From the NCBI RefSeq assembly GCF_038039215.1, contig NZ_JBBPCL010000001.1, positions 2,604,001-2,668,000 of the forward strand: DNA of 64,000 nt. The letters are read 5' to 3'. Position numbers and translations under genes: made by a program. Below the pieces are notes generated by a model that saw only the letters and a program-made list of their open reading frames with translations, searched no databases and had not been told where the DNA came from. Positions 9,647-19,392 of the stretch are shown in pieces. Position 1 is the stretch's first letter. Each line of letters starts with the position of its first letter. The DNA comes from Pseudonocardia sp. T1-2H. GTDB taxonomy: Bacteria > Actinomycetota > Actinomycetes > Mycobacteriales > Pseudonocardiaceae.

Positions 9647-11674
9647 ATGAGCACGGACTGCCGGCTCCCCGAGTCGGGCGCGGAGGAACCGGACCCGCGG
9701 GTGTTCGGCGATCCGCGGGTGGTCGCCGCGTGTTTCGAGGACCTACCGGCCTGCGTGTTCGTCTTCGAGGGACCGGACCACGTCCTCGTCGCGGTCAACC
9801 GAGCGGCACGGGCCCTGCTGGATCCCGGCCGCCCGGTCATCGGTCTCTCCTACCGGGAAGCGCTTCCCGAGGTGGCCGGCCGGCGGCTGGCGAAGCAGCT
9901 CGACGCGGCTTACACCAGTGGGCGCCCGGTCTCCGGGCGCGAGTGGCGCGTCCTGCCGGACGCCGACGGCGATGGACGGCTCCGGGAGCTCTACCTCGAC
10001 TTCACCGTGGTGCCCACCCGCCCCGGCGACGGTGCGGTGCGCGGGGTGGTCGTCCATGCGATGGATGTGACCGACGTGGTCGCGGCCCGGCGTGCGGCCG
10101 AGGCCCGGGCCACCGCGTTCGAACAGCGCTACCAGGCGGCGGTGGACGGGGCCATGGCCCTGCAGCGCAGCCTGCTGCCGGAGCGGTTGCCGGTGCTGCC
10201 CGGGGTGCGGATGACGGCCCGCTACCTGGTCGCCGACCGCGAACAGGGCGCCGGCGGTGACTGGTTCGACGCCGTGCCGCTCGGCGACGGCCGGGTCGGA
10301 CTGGCCGTCGGCGACGTCGTGGGCTCCGGCACGCGGGCCTCGGCGGTCATGGGCCAGCTGCGGGCCGTGCTGATGGAGCTGTTCCTCGACGGTGCCGAGC
10401 TGCCCGAGGTGTTGGCCCGGCTGGACCGCTTCGTCGCCCGGGTGCCGGGGGCGGTGGCCAGCACGGTGTGCCTGGCGATCCTGGACCCGGCCGACGGCCG
10501 GCTGGACTACGCCTGCTCCGGGCATCCGCCCCCGCTGGTGCTGGCCGCGGGCGGACGGGTCCGCTACCTGCCCGTCGGCCCCGGTGGGCCACTCGGTGTC
10601 GTCGCCACCACGACGGCCCCGGTGCAGACGGCACGGCTGAATGCCGGCGACCTGGTGCTGCTCTACACCGACGGCCTGGTCCAACGCCCCGACCGGACTT
10701 TGCGGGAGGGCCTGGACCAGCTGCGGATCGTCGCCGAAGACGCGTGGACGCACGGCACCCCCCGCATGACGGCCGCGGAGCCCCCGGACCGGGCGTGCGA
10801 GCTGACCGTGGAACGCATGACCTGGGACGGCCACGCCGACGACGTGACCCTGCTGGCGGTGCAGCACACCGGAACCCGCCCCCCGCCGTTCAAGGCGGAC
10901 CTCCCGGCGTTCCCGGGTGCACTGGCCCCGCTCCGGGCCCGGCTCGACGACTGGCTGACGTCACTGGGCGGCAGCGACGACGACGTGCTCGCCGTCAGGT
11001 TCGCCGTGCTCGAGGCGGTCAGCAACGTCATCGAGCACGCCTACCCCGACGACGCGGGACCGGTGCGGGTCGAGGGGGTGCTCGACGCCGTCGGACGGAT
11101 CTGCATGACCGTCGCGGACACGGGACGGTGGGCCGTCCCACCGACCCATCCGGGCATCAGAGGGCGCGGACTGGCACTGATCCGCGGCTGCATGGACACC
11201 GTGGAGATCGACGACAGCGCCACCGGCACCACGGTTCTCATGGACCGCTCGCTGAGCCGCCTGCCCGCGGTCGGGCCGGACGGCGCGGGTCCGCGGGCCG
11301 CCGTCGCGGCCGGCGAGAAGGACTTCCGCGTCGAGATCGTCGAAGCCGGCCGGCCGCAGGTGGTGGTGCACGGACCGGTCGATCTGTGCACCGTCACCGA
11401 ACTGCACCGACGTCTCCAGGAAGCCGGCCGCGGCGGGGCGCTCCCGTTGATCATCGACCTCGGCGGCGTGAACCATCTGGCCAGCGCCGGGGTCCAGTTG
11501 CTCTACCAGCTGGCCGAGCAGATGGCCTCGGACGGTCGCCGGTTGCAGCTCATCGCCCCCGCCGGCACCGCCGCCCACCAGGTCCTGGCTCTCACCGCGC
11601 TGAACCAGCTCACCGACGTCGCCGAGTCTCTCGAGGCCCGCTGCGCTCGGGGCCGGCGAAGAACGACCGCGGCC
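9647..11674 (+). CDS. PAS-PP2C(SpoIIE)-HATPase-STAS regulator, stop codon lost
   Basis: A multidomain regulator that would control a sigma factor by partner switching. Residues ~25-150 form a PAS-like sensor. Residues ~170-400 are a SpoIIE-type PP2C phosphatase (AGGDWFDA, GDVVGSG, SGHPPPLVL, LLYTDGLV, HADDVTLLAV). Residues ~410-540 are an RsbW-like HATPase (EAVSNVIEHAY, VADTGRW). Residues ~560-665 are a STAS domain (VVVHGPVDL, then VNHLASAGVQLLYQ with the phosphorylatable-type Ser). Start ATG 9647 follows GAGGGGG. Recognisable sequence ends near 11650, but the frame stays open to 13528, running antisense through lysR. The end given is therefore a domain-based estimate; a frameshift or lost stop near 11640-11670 is likely. 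Confidence 0.8.
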
Positions 11675-12613
11675 TCATCCACCACCGGTGTCCAACCAGC
11701 CGGCGTCGGAGCCGGTGTGCGCGGCCAGTTCGGTGAACGCCCGGATCCACCTGTTCTGGGCGAAGATCGACCACAGAGGCGCCAGCCGGAACGGCGGCAA
11801 CCCGGACAGCGGCACGAGCACCACGCCGGGCCGAAGCACGGCCGGTGCGGGCCGGCTGATGGTCACGTGGGCGATGTCCTCGTGCACCACGATCGTGAGG
11901 GCTTCCTCCATGAAGCTGTCGGTCATGCGCCGTACCCGCCTCATCGGTCGCCCGGACGGGGTCACCGGCGGGGTCCACGCATCGGCGAACCGCTGGGTCA
12001 GCGGGGGCGGGTAGAGCACGTCGTACTCGGCGAGCTCCTCGATGTCGACCACCTCGTGCCCGGCCAGCGGGTGGGCGTTGCGGACCATCACCGAGCGGGG
12101 CTCGTGCAGGATCACCGGTCCGGTATGAACCCGGGGCAGGTTCAGGACGTCGGGCTGGTCGGGAAACCAGCTGACGTACACGTCGTCGCGCGAGTGGTCG
12201 CACCATCGGCGGTGCTGCATCGACGGATAGGCGTAGCGAACCAGCGGGACGTGCGGGTGGGCCTCGATGAACCCGTGCACCAAGGCCGCGGTCAACTCCT
12301 CGCGCAGCGAGTTGGCGAAATAGACCTGCAGTACTCCCTGCGGCTCCCGGCTGGCCGAGCGCTTGGCCCTGCGCAGTGCCTCTTCCAGCTGTCGAACGGC
12401 CGGGCGTACGTCGTCGAGGAGAGCTTGACCCAGCGGGGTGAGGCGCACGGTGCGGCTGGTCCGCTCGAACAGCGGCGCGCCGATGCGGCGCTCGAGCGCG
12501 CGGATCGCCTGGCTGACCCGCGAGGTCGTCAGATGCAGGCGGGCGGCAGCCCGGCCGAAGTGCAGTTCTTCGGCGACCGCGAGGAATACCTCGATCTCCC
12601 GGGCTTTCTCCAT
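11675..12613 (-). CDS. LysR-family transcriptional regulator
   Basis: A 312-residue LysR-type regulator of normal family length. Residues ~3-62 are the winged helix-turn-helix (IEVFLAVAEELHFGRAAARL, then SRVSQAIRALERRIGAPLFE). The remainder is the periplasmic-binding-like effector domain. ATG 12613 is chosen because MEKAREIEVFLAVAEE begins the domain at the usual place; the open frame continues upstream into a GNAT remnant. It is convergent with the phosphatase regulator and no divergent partner gene survives, so its target is unclear. Confidence 0.88.
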   Translation of the reverse strand: MEKAREIEVFLAVAEELHFGRAAARLHLTTSRVSQAIRALERRIGAPLFERTSRTVRLTPLGQALLDDVRPAVRQLEEALRRAKRSASREPQGVLQVYFANSLREELTAALVHGFIEAHPHVPLVRYAYPSMQHRRWCDHSRDDVYVSWFPDQPDVLNLPRVHTGPVILHEPRSVMVRNAHPLAGHEVVDIEELAEYDVLYPPPLTQRFADAWTPPVTPSGRPMRRVRRMTDSFMEEALTIVVHEDIAHVTISRPAPAVLRPGVVLVPLSGLPPFRLAPLWSIFAQNRWIRAFTELAAHTGSDAGWLDTGGG

Positions 12614-12769
12614 TCCGATCACAGCCTTACATCGACCGACATCGTCCCACTCAGCACGACCGAAGGAGCTACGGACTTTCAACAGTCGCCGGTTCACCGG
12701 CTGGCACATGGAGGGCAGGCCGACTGTGACGACGCCGAGCGGAAGCACGGAACCGCACGTCCTCCGAAG

Positions 12770-12982
12770 CCGATCAGAGGCACGAATCGCCGCAGCGGAT
12801 CGACTGTTCAAGTGCGCGACGAGGGAGAGCGCACCGATCCACGCGTCGCTCTCGCGCAATGCCTCGATCAGCCTCGCCTCGACCGGCTGCCCGTCCGGGT
12901 ACATCGGCGCGAACGCCTCGAGGTGCACGTCCCGGATGCCGCGCTCGTCCCCGGTAGCTCACGTCGGATCAGCACCGCGACA
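12770..12982 (-). pseudogene. GNAT acetyltransferase N-terminal remnant
   Basis: The minus strand reads VLIRRELPG, then after a one-base break DERGIRDVHLEAF and APMYPDGQPVEARLIEALRE with SDAWIGALSLVA. This is the start of a GNAT-type N-acetyltransferase (beta1-alpha1-alpha2-beta2). The break is at CCGGGGACGAG, where one extra G restores the frame. The acetyl-CoA-binding half is absent, so the gene is truncated just upstream of lysR. Confidence 0.6.
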
Positions 12983-13005
12983 CCGAACACCGGGAGCGGC
13001 CACGA

Positions 13006-14223
13006 TCAACCGGTTTGCCCGCCTTCGGGCAGGACGCGGTGCAGCAGCGCCGCCGCGGCCGTCCAGTCGAGGCCGAGCACCGTGGCGGCCCGCTCCTCGC
13101 CGACGCAGCCGGTGACCTTGGCGGCCAGGTCGGCGTCCGACGGCGGCCGCAGCGGATGCCCATCGGGAACGTCCAGCACCGCGTGTTCCTCCGTGCCGTC
13201 GGTGCGGGTGACCGTGATCCGGACGTCGCCCGCCAGGATGTGCGTGCCGCCGGGCTCCGCGAGCACCTCCACGGAACCGGTCAGGCGCTTCGCCTCCGGA
13301 CGCTCGACAGCGGCGTCGGTGAAGGCAGCGGTGCCGGGGAAGCCGTCGAGCAGCGCGGCCGCGATCGAGTACTCGAGGGAGAACTTCCCCTCCAGCCCCG
13401 TCGCGGGCGCGCTGTGGATCAACGGTTGCAGCGCGGCCTGCGGCGTCCGGACCCGGATGGACACCACGTCCTCCGGACGCATCCGCGGCACCGCGCGGGC
13501 AGCGCTGATCGGGCGCTGCAGTGCGTAGCAGCATGGATGCAGCTTGATCGCCAGACCGTCGGGCACGACCGGACCGTCGAGCTCCGGCGGGCCCGAGCCG
13601 CCGACCAGGGTGAACCACTGGTCGAGGGCGGAGGGGTCGGCGGATGCCCCGGCTGCCGCCAGGTGCGCCGCCCGGACCCCGGCTGCCGCGGCGAAGCCCA
13701 CCTGTAGTGCCTTTCCCGCCGTGCCGAAGGACCGCTGCACGCCCCCTGCGGCCGGCACCGCCAGCGCCATCGCCGTGGCCAGCCCTCCTGTGTCCAGGCC
13801 GAGTGCGAGCCCCGCCGCCACCGCCGCGGCGGGCGCGCCCGCGGTGCAGGTGGCGTGCCAGCCGGCCTTGTAGTGCTCCCAGCCCAGCGCCGCACCGAGC
13901 CGCGCCATCACCCCGGCAGCGGCCAGGTACTCGCGGCTGCCACCGCCGCAGGCCAGCGCGGCCGGCACGCAGACCACGCTCACGTGGGACGTCGACGGCA
14001 GGTGCACGTCGTCGAAGTCGAGGACGTGGCCCACGGCGGCCCACCGCAGCGCGGCGGGCTGGCCCACCGTCCACCCGGTGATCGGGTCGTCGAGCGCGGC
14101 GAGCGTGACGGCGACGGTGTCGACGAGCGCCCGCCCGGCCAGCTCCTCGTCGGACTCGTCGATGTGAGCGGCGGTGTGCACGGCGGTGGCCCACTCGGCC
14201 AGGTCGGCGATACGGGTCGTCAC
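13006..14223 (-). CDS. MmgE/PrpD family protein
   Basis: A 405-residue member of the MmgE/PrpD family, which includes 2-methylcitrate dehydratase, cis-aconitate decarboxylase and iminodisuccinate epimerase. Family landmarks are GHVLDFDDVHLPSTSH near residue 65, GWEHYKAGWHATCTAGAP and KLHPCCYALQRPI. The start is GTG 14223, which overlaps the dctM stop by 4 nt (GTGA), a sign of translational coupling. The N-terminal part before LDFDD is shorter than usual. It is last in an operon with a TRAP transporter and CoA-ester enzymes, so the substrate is likely a di- or tricarboxylate or its derivative. The exact reaction is not determined. Confidence 0.82.
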   Translation of the reverse strand: MTTRIADLAEWATAVHTAAHIDESDEELAGRALVDTVAVTLAALDDPITGWTVGQPAALRWAAVGHVLDFDDVHLPSTSHVSVVCVPAALACGGGSREYLAAAGVMARLGAALGWEHYKAGWHATCTAGAPAAAVAAGLALGLDTGGLATAMALAVPAAGGVQRSFGTAGKALQVGFAAAAGVRAAHLAAAGASADPSALDQWFTLVGGSGPPELDGPVVPDGLAIKLHPCCYALQRPISAARAVPRMRPEDVVSIRVRTPQAALQPLIHSAPATGLEGKFSLEYSIAAALLDGFPGTAAFTDAAVERPEAKRLTGSVEVLAEPGGTHILAGDVRITVTRTDGTEEHAVLDVPDGHPLRPPSDADLAAKVTGCVGEERAATVLGLDWTAAAALLHRVLPEGGQTG

Positions 14224-15527
14224 GACAGCAGCCCCGGTAGGTAGGTGGCGATCTCCGGTATCGCGATCAGGAAGCCGAGCAGGGCGGCCTCGATCAGGAT
14301 GTAGGGGGTGATCCCGCGGAAGATGTCGCTCAGATCGAGCCCGGGCACCACCGACTTCATCGTGTAGAGGTTCAGCCCGACCGGCGGCGTGATCACCGCG
14401 ATCTCCAGGTTGACCACCAGCAGCACCCCGAACCAGATCGGGTCGTAGCCCAGCTCGGTGACCGCGGGCACCAGGATCGGGGTCACCACCAGCAGCAGCG
14501 ACGCTGCGTCCACCAGACAGCCCAGCACGATCAGGATGAGCATGATCCCGATCATGATCACCGTGGCCGGGACGTCCAGCCCGACCACGAAGTTCGTCAC
14601 GGCGTCGGGGATCCGGGCCATCACGAGCATCTGCGTGAACACGAACGCGGCCCCGACGATCACCAGGACCGACGCGGTCACCGCCGCCGTGGACACGAAG
14701 ATCTTCTTGAGGTTGGCCCACCCGAGCTTGTGGTAGATCAGGCCGGTGACGGCGAACGCCGCCAGCGCGCCGACCGCCGCGGCCTCGGTGGGAGTGGCGA
14801 AGCCGGTGTAGATCGAGCCGAGCACCAGCGCGATCAGCACCAGCGCCGGGGAGATCCGGCCCACGGCGACCACCCGCTGGCGCCAGGTGAAGCGCTCTTC
14901 GTCGACCGGCGCGTTGGCCGGCGCCAGCTTCGCCCGCAGGACGATGTAGACGATCATCATCGCGGCGAGCAGCAGGCCCGGCAGCAGCCCGCCCGCGAAC
15001 AGCGCCGCCACGCTCTCGCCCGTCACCGACGAGTAGAGGATGAACATCAGGCTCGGCGGGATCAGCATCGCCAGCGCCCCGGACGCCGCCACGGCGCCGC
15101 TCGCGAACGCGGGCCGGTATCCCCGGTCCAGCATCTCCGGCACGGCCATCCGGCCGATCACCGCGACCGAGGAGATGCTCACCCCCGACATCGCCCCGAA
15201 CAGCGTGGACGCCCCGACCGCCGACGCCCCGAGCCCGCCGGGCACCCGGCTGAACCAGCGGTGGGCGGCACCGAACAGGTCGCGGCCCAGCCCGCTGACC
15301 GCCAACGCCTCACCGAGCAGGATGTAGAGCGGCGCCGCGACGAGCGCGTATTCCTGCAGCTGCGAGACGAGCGCCAGCGGCACGAGCTCGATGCCGGTGA
15401 GCCCACCGAGTCCGAGCATCCCCACGACGCCGGAGACCCCGAGCGCCACGAAGATCGGCGCGCGCACAGCGATGAGCACGAGCAGCAGCACCACCGCGAG
15501 GCTGACGATCACTCCGTCGGCGATCAT
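14220..15527 (-). CDS. dctM: TRAP transporter large permease DctM
   Basis: A 435-residue integral membrane protein with about 12 hydrophobic segments, the large (12-TM) subunit of a tripartite ATP-independent periplasmic transporter. It couples Na+ or H+ entry to solute uptake. Typical motifs include PLYILLGEALAVSGLGRDLF, GGLGASAVGASTLFGAMSG, IPPSLMFILYSSVTGES, GFATPTEAAAVGA and VITPPVGLNLY. ATG 15527 overlaps the dctQ stop (ATGA). It works with DctQ and DctP, encoded directly upstream. Confidence 0.93.
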   Translation of the reverse strand: MIADGVIVSLAVVLLLVLIAVRAPIFVALGVSGVVGMLGLGGLTGIELVPLALVSQLQEYALVAAPLYILLGEALAVSGLGRDLFGAAHRWFSRVPGGLGASAVGASTLFGAMSGVSISSVAVIGRMAVPEMLDRGYRPAFASGAVAASGALAMLIPPSLMFILYSSVTGESVAALFAGGLLPGLLLAAMMIVYIVLRAKLAPANAPVDEERFTWRQRVVAVGRISPALVLIALVLGSIYTGFATPTEAAAVGALAAFAVTGLIYHKLGWANLKKIFVSTAAVTASVLVIVGAAFVFTQMLVMARIPDAVTNFVVGLDVPATVIMIGIMLILIVLGCLVDAASLLLVVTPILVPAVTELGYDPIWFGVLLVVNLEIAVITPPVGLNLYTMKSVVPGLDLSDIFRGITPYILIEAALLGFLIAIPEIATYLPGLLS

Positions 15528-16105
15528 CGGGTGGCCTCCGTGGTGCCGGTGAGCGGATCGGTGGTCAGCGCGTCCGCCGCGGACAGGTCGTCGGCGGGCG
15601 GCTCTTCGGGTAGCCGCCCGGCGCCGGGGTCGGGCGGGAACAGCGCCGCGGCCAGCACGAGGAACACCCCGGTGACGAACAGCACCGCGTCCGGCATCCA
15701 CAGCGGGATGTTGAAGGTGCCGGCGCCGGTGAGGCCGCCCGCGATCGCCACGGTCATCGACCGGAACGCGGTGACGGCCAGCACGAGGCCGAGGAAACAG
15801 GCGGCCACCGTCGTCACGATGTCGGCGACCCGGCGGGCACCCGGCGGCAGCGCGCGGTGCACCAGGTCCATGGAGATGTGGTTGCCGGTGGCCCAGAGGT
15901 GCGGCACCGCCAGCGTGGTCGCCACGAGGACGCCGACCGAGTTGAGGGGATAGGCCCAGTCGGTCGGGGCCGCGAACAGGAAGCGCGCCAGCACGTCGTA
16001 GGTGATCGTGAGCATCATCAGCCCGACGACGACCATCGCGATCACGGCCATCGTCGCGGTACAGGCGAGCACGGCCCGCCGGGCCCTGGTCAGCACGGGA
16101 ACCAT
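15524..16105 (-). CDS. dctQ: TRAP transporter small permease DctQ
   Basis: A 193-residue protein with four hydrophobic helices, the small membrane subunit of the TRAP transporter. The family-typical end of helix 1, MMLTITYDVLARFLF, and the helix-2 region NSVGVLVATTLAVPHLW with GNHISMDL are present. The C-terminal ~35 residues are a polar, acidic tail. It starts at ATG 16105 a few bases after the dctP stop and overlaps dctM by 4 nt, so the three subunits are translated together. Confidence 0.9.
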   Translation of the reverse strand: MVPVLTRARRAVLACTATMAVIAMVVVGLMMLTITYDVLARFLFAAPTDWAYPLNSVGVLVATTLAVPHLWATGNHISMDLVHRALPPGARRVADIVTTVAACFLGLVLAVTAFRSMTVAIAGGLTGAGTFNIPLWMPDAVLFVTGVFLVLAAALFPPDPGAGRLPEEPPADDLSAADALTTDPLTGTTEATR

Positions 16106-16109
16106 CTCC

Positions 16110-17159
16110 TCAGGCGCTCTCGATGGACTGCAGGGCCCGGTCGGCGACGGCCGGATCGGCCAGCAGGTCGTGCCAGCGCCCGTAGACGGGGGCGACGGCC
16201 TCGCGGAAGGCGGCCAGCTCGGCCCCACCGGGCTCGACGAGCTCGACCCCGCCCGCGCGCACGGCGGGCAGGTACTCGCGCTCGTGGACGCCCGCCATCA
16301 CCTCCGTGCCGTCCGCGTAGAGGGCGCGGCCCGCGGCGTCGAGGGCCGCCTTGATGTCCGGCGGCTGCTCGTCGTACCAGCCGGACCGGCAGTAGGCGTC
16401 GACGGTGTAGGCCCCGAAGTGGGCCACCGTGCCGTACCGGATGATCTCCTGCAGGTCCCGGGAGACGACGGTGCCGACGTAGCTCATCATCCCGTCGATC
16501 GTCCCGCGCTCGAGCGCCTCGTAGACCTCCGCGGAGCCCATCGAGACGGGTGCGCCGCCGAGCGCCTTGACCGTCTCGCCCTCGATCTCACCGGCCACCC
16601 TGATCCGCAGGCCGCGGGCGTCCTCCGGCTTCAGGATCGGCCGGTCGATGGTCCAGAGGTACTCGAAGGTGGTGGGCATCCCGCCGAGCAGCCGCACGCC
16701 CTGCGGCGCCAGCCCGGTGTTGATGACCTCCATCAGCGGACCTGCCGGGTCCAGGGCGCGCCGCTGCTTCGCGTAGTCCTCCGTGCCGAAGGGCAGCTCC
16801 ATCGCGCCGAGGATCGGGTAGGTCGAGGACACGTACGAGCTGGTCTGGAACATCACGTCGGCAGCCCCGAGCAGCAGCCCCGGCAGCAGCTGCTCGGCGC
16901 CGAGCAGCGCGCCGGAGTCGAACATGTCGCAGGTCATCGCCCCGCCGCTCTGGTCTGCGAGGGTGTCCATGAACGTCTGGATGCCGGGGTAGAGGTCGTC
17001 GTAGGACGCCGGGATGTAGGTGGCGGTGGTGATGGACCGCTGCCCGGCGGCCTGCGCCGCCGCGCACCCGGAGAGCCCCAGCCCGGCGAGCCCCAGCCCG
17101 CAGACCCCCAGCCCGGCAGCGGACAGGAACGAACGCCGCCCGATCGGCCGGGGCGTCAT
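16110..17159 (-). CDS. dctP: TRAP transporter solute-binding lipoprotein DctP
   Basis: A 349-residue substrate-binding protein of the DctP family. The N-terminus has a twin-arginine motif (R8 R9 in GRRSFLSAAG) and a lipobox LSGC with Cys32, so it is probably exported by Tat and anchored outside as a lipoprotein. Family features include GLRIRVAGEIE near the middle (the conserved Arg that binds the carboxylate of the ligand) and MGSAEVYEALERGTIDG. ATG 17159 overlaps the upstream LLM stop by 4 nt. Ligand unknown; the operon suggests an organic acid. Confidence 0.92.
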   Translation of the reverse strand: MTPRPIGRRSFLSAAGLGVCGLGLAGLGLSGCAAAQAAGQRSITTATYIPASYDDLYPGIQTFMDTLADQSGGAMTCDMFDSGALLGAEQLLPGLLLGAADVMFQTSSYVSSTYPILGAMELPFGTEDYAKQRRALDPAGPLMEVINTGLAPQGVRLLGGMPTTFEYLWTIDRPILKPEDARGLRIRVAGEIEGETVKALGGAPVSMGSAEVYEALERGTIDGMMSYVGTVVSRDLQEIIRYGTVAHFGAYTVDAYCRSGWYDEQPPDIKAALDAAGRALYADGTEVMAGVHEREYLPAVRAGGVELVEPGGAELAAFREAVAPVYGRWHDLLADPAVADRALQSIESA

Positions 17160-18190
17160 GTCCGCGCCGCCGCGGCCGGGGCGAGCGCCGGGAGCACCTC
17201 GCCCGTCAGGCGACGCAGGCTCCCCATCACCCGCTCGTGCGGCAGCCCCGGCCACTGCGGGCGCAGCAGCACGTGGGACGGCCCGACCGTCGTGATCAGC
17301 TCCTCGAGCTGCCGGCGGCAGCTCTCCGGGCCCCCCAGGACGAACCGGCCGCGGCGCAGGTCGTCGAACGCCTTGTCGAAGGACTGCGACTCCGGGAGCA
17401 CCTGGTCCTGTCCCCATGCCCGGTAGGCCGCGTACTTGGCCGCGAGCGCATCCCGGACGTCCTCGATCGTCTGCTCGTCGGACTCCCCGACGTAGATCTC
17501 CTGCAGCACGTTCACCTCGGTGCCCGGCCTGCCCTGCTCGGCGCAGGCCGCACGGAAGAACGCGGCCTGGCGTCGCAGATGGTCGGCGTCGACGTGGGCG
17601 GCGGCCGCGAGCCACGGCAGCCCCATGCCCGCGGTGCGGGTCAGCGCCTTGTCGGTGTGCCCGGCCAGCCAGACCGGCGGGTGCGGGCGCTGCACGGGGC
17701 GCAGCACCGGCCGCACACCGTCGAGCCGTCCCGCGTCGCCGTCGAAGCTCACCTCGTCGTCGGTCCACAGCCGCAGCACGAGGTCGAGGTTCTCGCGGAA
17801 GCGGCGCAGCCGCCGGTCGCGCGGGATGCCGAACGCGTCGAACTCGAGGTCGCGGTAGCCCAGGCCCGCCCCGACGGTCAGCCGCCCGCCGGACAGGATG
17901 TCCAGCGTGGCGAGCTGCTCGGCCATGTCGACGGGGTGGGCCAGTGTCATCAGGGTGATGGCCGTGCCGATCCGCATGTCGCCGGTCTCCGGGACGAGCC
18001 TGCCCAGCACCGCGAGCGGGTGCAGGTACTGGAACTCCTCGGCCAGGTAGTGCTGGGTGGCCCAGACCGAGGTGAAGCCGGCGTCGCGCACATGGTGCAC
18101 CTGCTCCACCTGCTCGGCGAAGCGCGCTGTGGCGTCGTCGCCCGGTGGGAACTGGCTGCAGAGCACCAGGCCGTACTCGGGACCGTCCAT
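17156..18190 (-). CDS. LLM-class flavin-dependent oxidoreductase
   Basis: A 344-residue luciferase-like monooxygenase or F420-dependent reductase (TIM barrel). Markers are VWATQHYLAEEFQYLHPLAV, RIGTAITLMTLAHPVDMAEQ, TLDILSGGRLTVGAGLGYRD and the C-terminal VLLRPQWPGLPHERVMGSL. ATG 18190 has GGAGGAG upstream. Flavin (FMN) or F420 use cannot be decided by eye. It sits between the acyl-CoA dehydrogenase and dctP in one operon, an unusual companion for a TRAP transporter, and suggests an oxygenation step for the imported compound. Confidence 0.88.
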   Translation of the reverse strand: MDGPEYGLVLCSQFPPGDDATARFAEQVEQVHHVRDAGFTSVWATQHYLAEEFQYLHPLAVLGRLVPETGDMRIGTAITLMTLAHPVDMAEQLATLDILSGGRLTVGAGLGYRDLEFDAFGIPRDRRLRRFRENLDLVLRLWTDDEVSFDGDAGRLDGVRPVLRPVQRPHPPVWLAGHTDKALTRTAGMGLPWLAAAAHVDADHLRRQAAFFRAACAEQGRPGTEVNVLQEIYVGESDEQTIEDVRDALAAKYAAYRAWGQDQVLPESQSFDKAFDDLRRGRFVLGGPESCRRQLEELITTVGPSHVLLRPQWPGLPHERVMGSLRRLTGEVLPALAPAAAART

Positions 18191-18231
18191 GTGGGATCTC
18201 CTCCACGCGTCGTCGGGTGGGGTCGGTGTGG

Positions 18232-19392
18232 TCAGAACGAGCGCGGCATCCCCAGGACGTGCTCGCCCACATAGGACAGGATCAGGTTCGTCGAGACGGG
18301 GGCCACCTGGTAGAGCCGCGTCTCGCGGAACTTGCGCTCGATGTCGTACTCGGCGGTGAAGCCGTAGCCGCCGTGGGTCTGCAGCGCCACGTCGGCCGCC
18401 TCCCAGGACGCGTCGGCCGCGAGCAGCTTGGCCATGTTGGCCTCCGCCCCGCAGGGCTGCCCGGCGTCGAACAGGTCGGCGGCCTTCCAGCGCATCAGGT
18501 CCGCGGCCTCGACGTGCACGTGAGCGCGGGCGATGGGGAACTGCACGCCCTGGTTGCGCCCGATCGGCCGGTCGAAGACCACCCGCTCCGAGGCGTAGCG
18601 CGACGCCCGCTCCACGAACCAGCGGCCGTCGCCGATGCACTCGGCCGCGACGAGGATCCGCTCGGCGTTCATGCCGTCCAGGACGTAGCGGAAACCCCGG
18701 CCCTCCTCGCCGATCAGCGCGTCGGCCGGGACGTGGACGTCGGTGAGGAAGACCTCGTTCGTCTCGTGGTTCACCATCGTCCGCAAGGGACGGAGCTCGA
18801 CGCCCTCGACCTGGCGCAGGTCGATGAGGAACAGCGAGAGGCCGTCGGACTTGCGCTGTACCTGGTCGCGCGGGGTGGTGCGGGCGAGCAGCAGCATCAG
18901 GTCGGAGTGCTGCACGCGGGAGATGAAGACCTTCTGGCCGTTGATCACGTACCCGTCGTCGGTGCGGACGGCGGTGGTGCGGATGCTGGTGGTGTCGGTG
19001 CCGGCGGTGGGTTCGGTGACCCCGAAGGCCTGCAGCCGCAGGGCACCCGAGGCGATGTCGGGCAGGTAGCGCCGCTTCTGCTCCTCGCTGCCGTGGCGCA
19101 GCACCGATCCCATCGTGTAGAGCTGCGCGTGCACCGGCCCGGCGTTGGCCCCGTTGGCGTTGATGCCCTCGAGCAGCACCGAGGCGTCGCCCAGGCCCAG
19201 GCCCAGGCCGCCGTACTCCTCGGGGACGAGAGCGCCGAGGCAACCGGTGCGGGTGAGCGCGTCGACGAACTCCTCGGGGTAGCGGCGCGCCTCGTCGACC
19301 TCGCGCCAGTAGGCGTCGGGGTAGTCGGCGCAGATCCGGTCGATGAGCCCGCGCAGGTCCCGGCGCAGATCGGTGCCGGCGGCGACCGTCAC
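18232..19392 (-). CDS. Acyl-CoA dehydrogenase family protein
   Basis: A 386-residue FAD-dependent acyl-CoA dehydrogenase. Visible motifs are LVPEEYGGLGLGLGDASVLL, FGVTEPTAGTDTTSIRT (signature 1), QTHGGYGFTAEYDIERKFRE and the end GMPRSF. In medium/short-chain enzymes the catalytic Glu lies in an IYEGTS-type segment after this. Here the equivalent is LYQVAPVSTNLIL, with no Glu at that place, so the base may come from elsewhere or the substrate may be atypical. The start ATG overlaps the MaoC stop by 4 nt. It probably acts on the CoA ester made by the CoA-transferase in the same operon. Confidence 0.88.
   Translation of the reverse strand: MTVAAGTDLRRDLRGLIDRICADYPDAYWREVDEARRYPEEFVDALTRTGCLGALVPEEYGGLGLGLGDASVLLEGINANGANAGPVHAQLYTMGSVLRHGSEEQKRRYLPDIASGALRLQAFGVTEPTAGTDTTSIRTTAVRTDDGYVINGQKVFISRVQHSDLMLLLARTTPRDQVQRKSDGLSLFLIDLRQVEGVELRPLRTMVNHETNEVFLTDVHVPADALIGEEGRGFRYVLDGMNAERILVAAECIGDGRWFVERASRYASERVVFDRPIGRNQGVQFPIARAHVHVEAADLMRWKAADLFDAGQPCGAEANMAKLLAADASWEAADVALQTHGGYGFTAEYDIERKFRETRLYQVAPVSTNLILSYVGEHVLGMPRSF

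Noticed and set aside
11675..13528. The plus-strand continuation of the PP2C-STAS frame as a real C-terminal domain.
   Set aside because: It is antisense to a clean, full-length LysR gene; the translation is rich in Arg, His, Gln and Gly as expected for a shadow frame.
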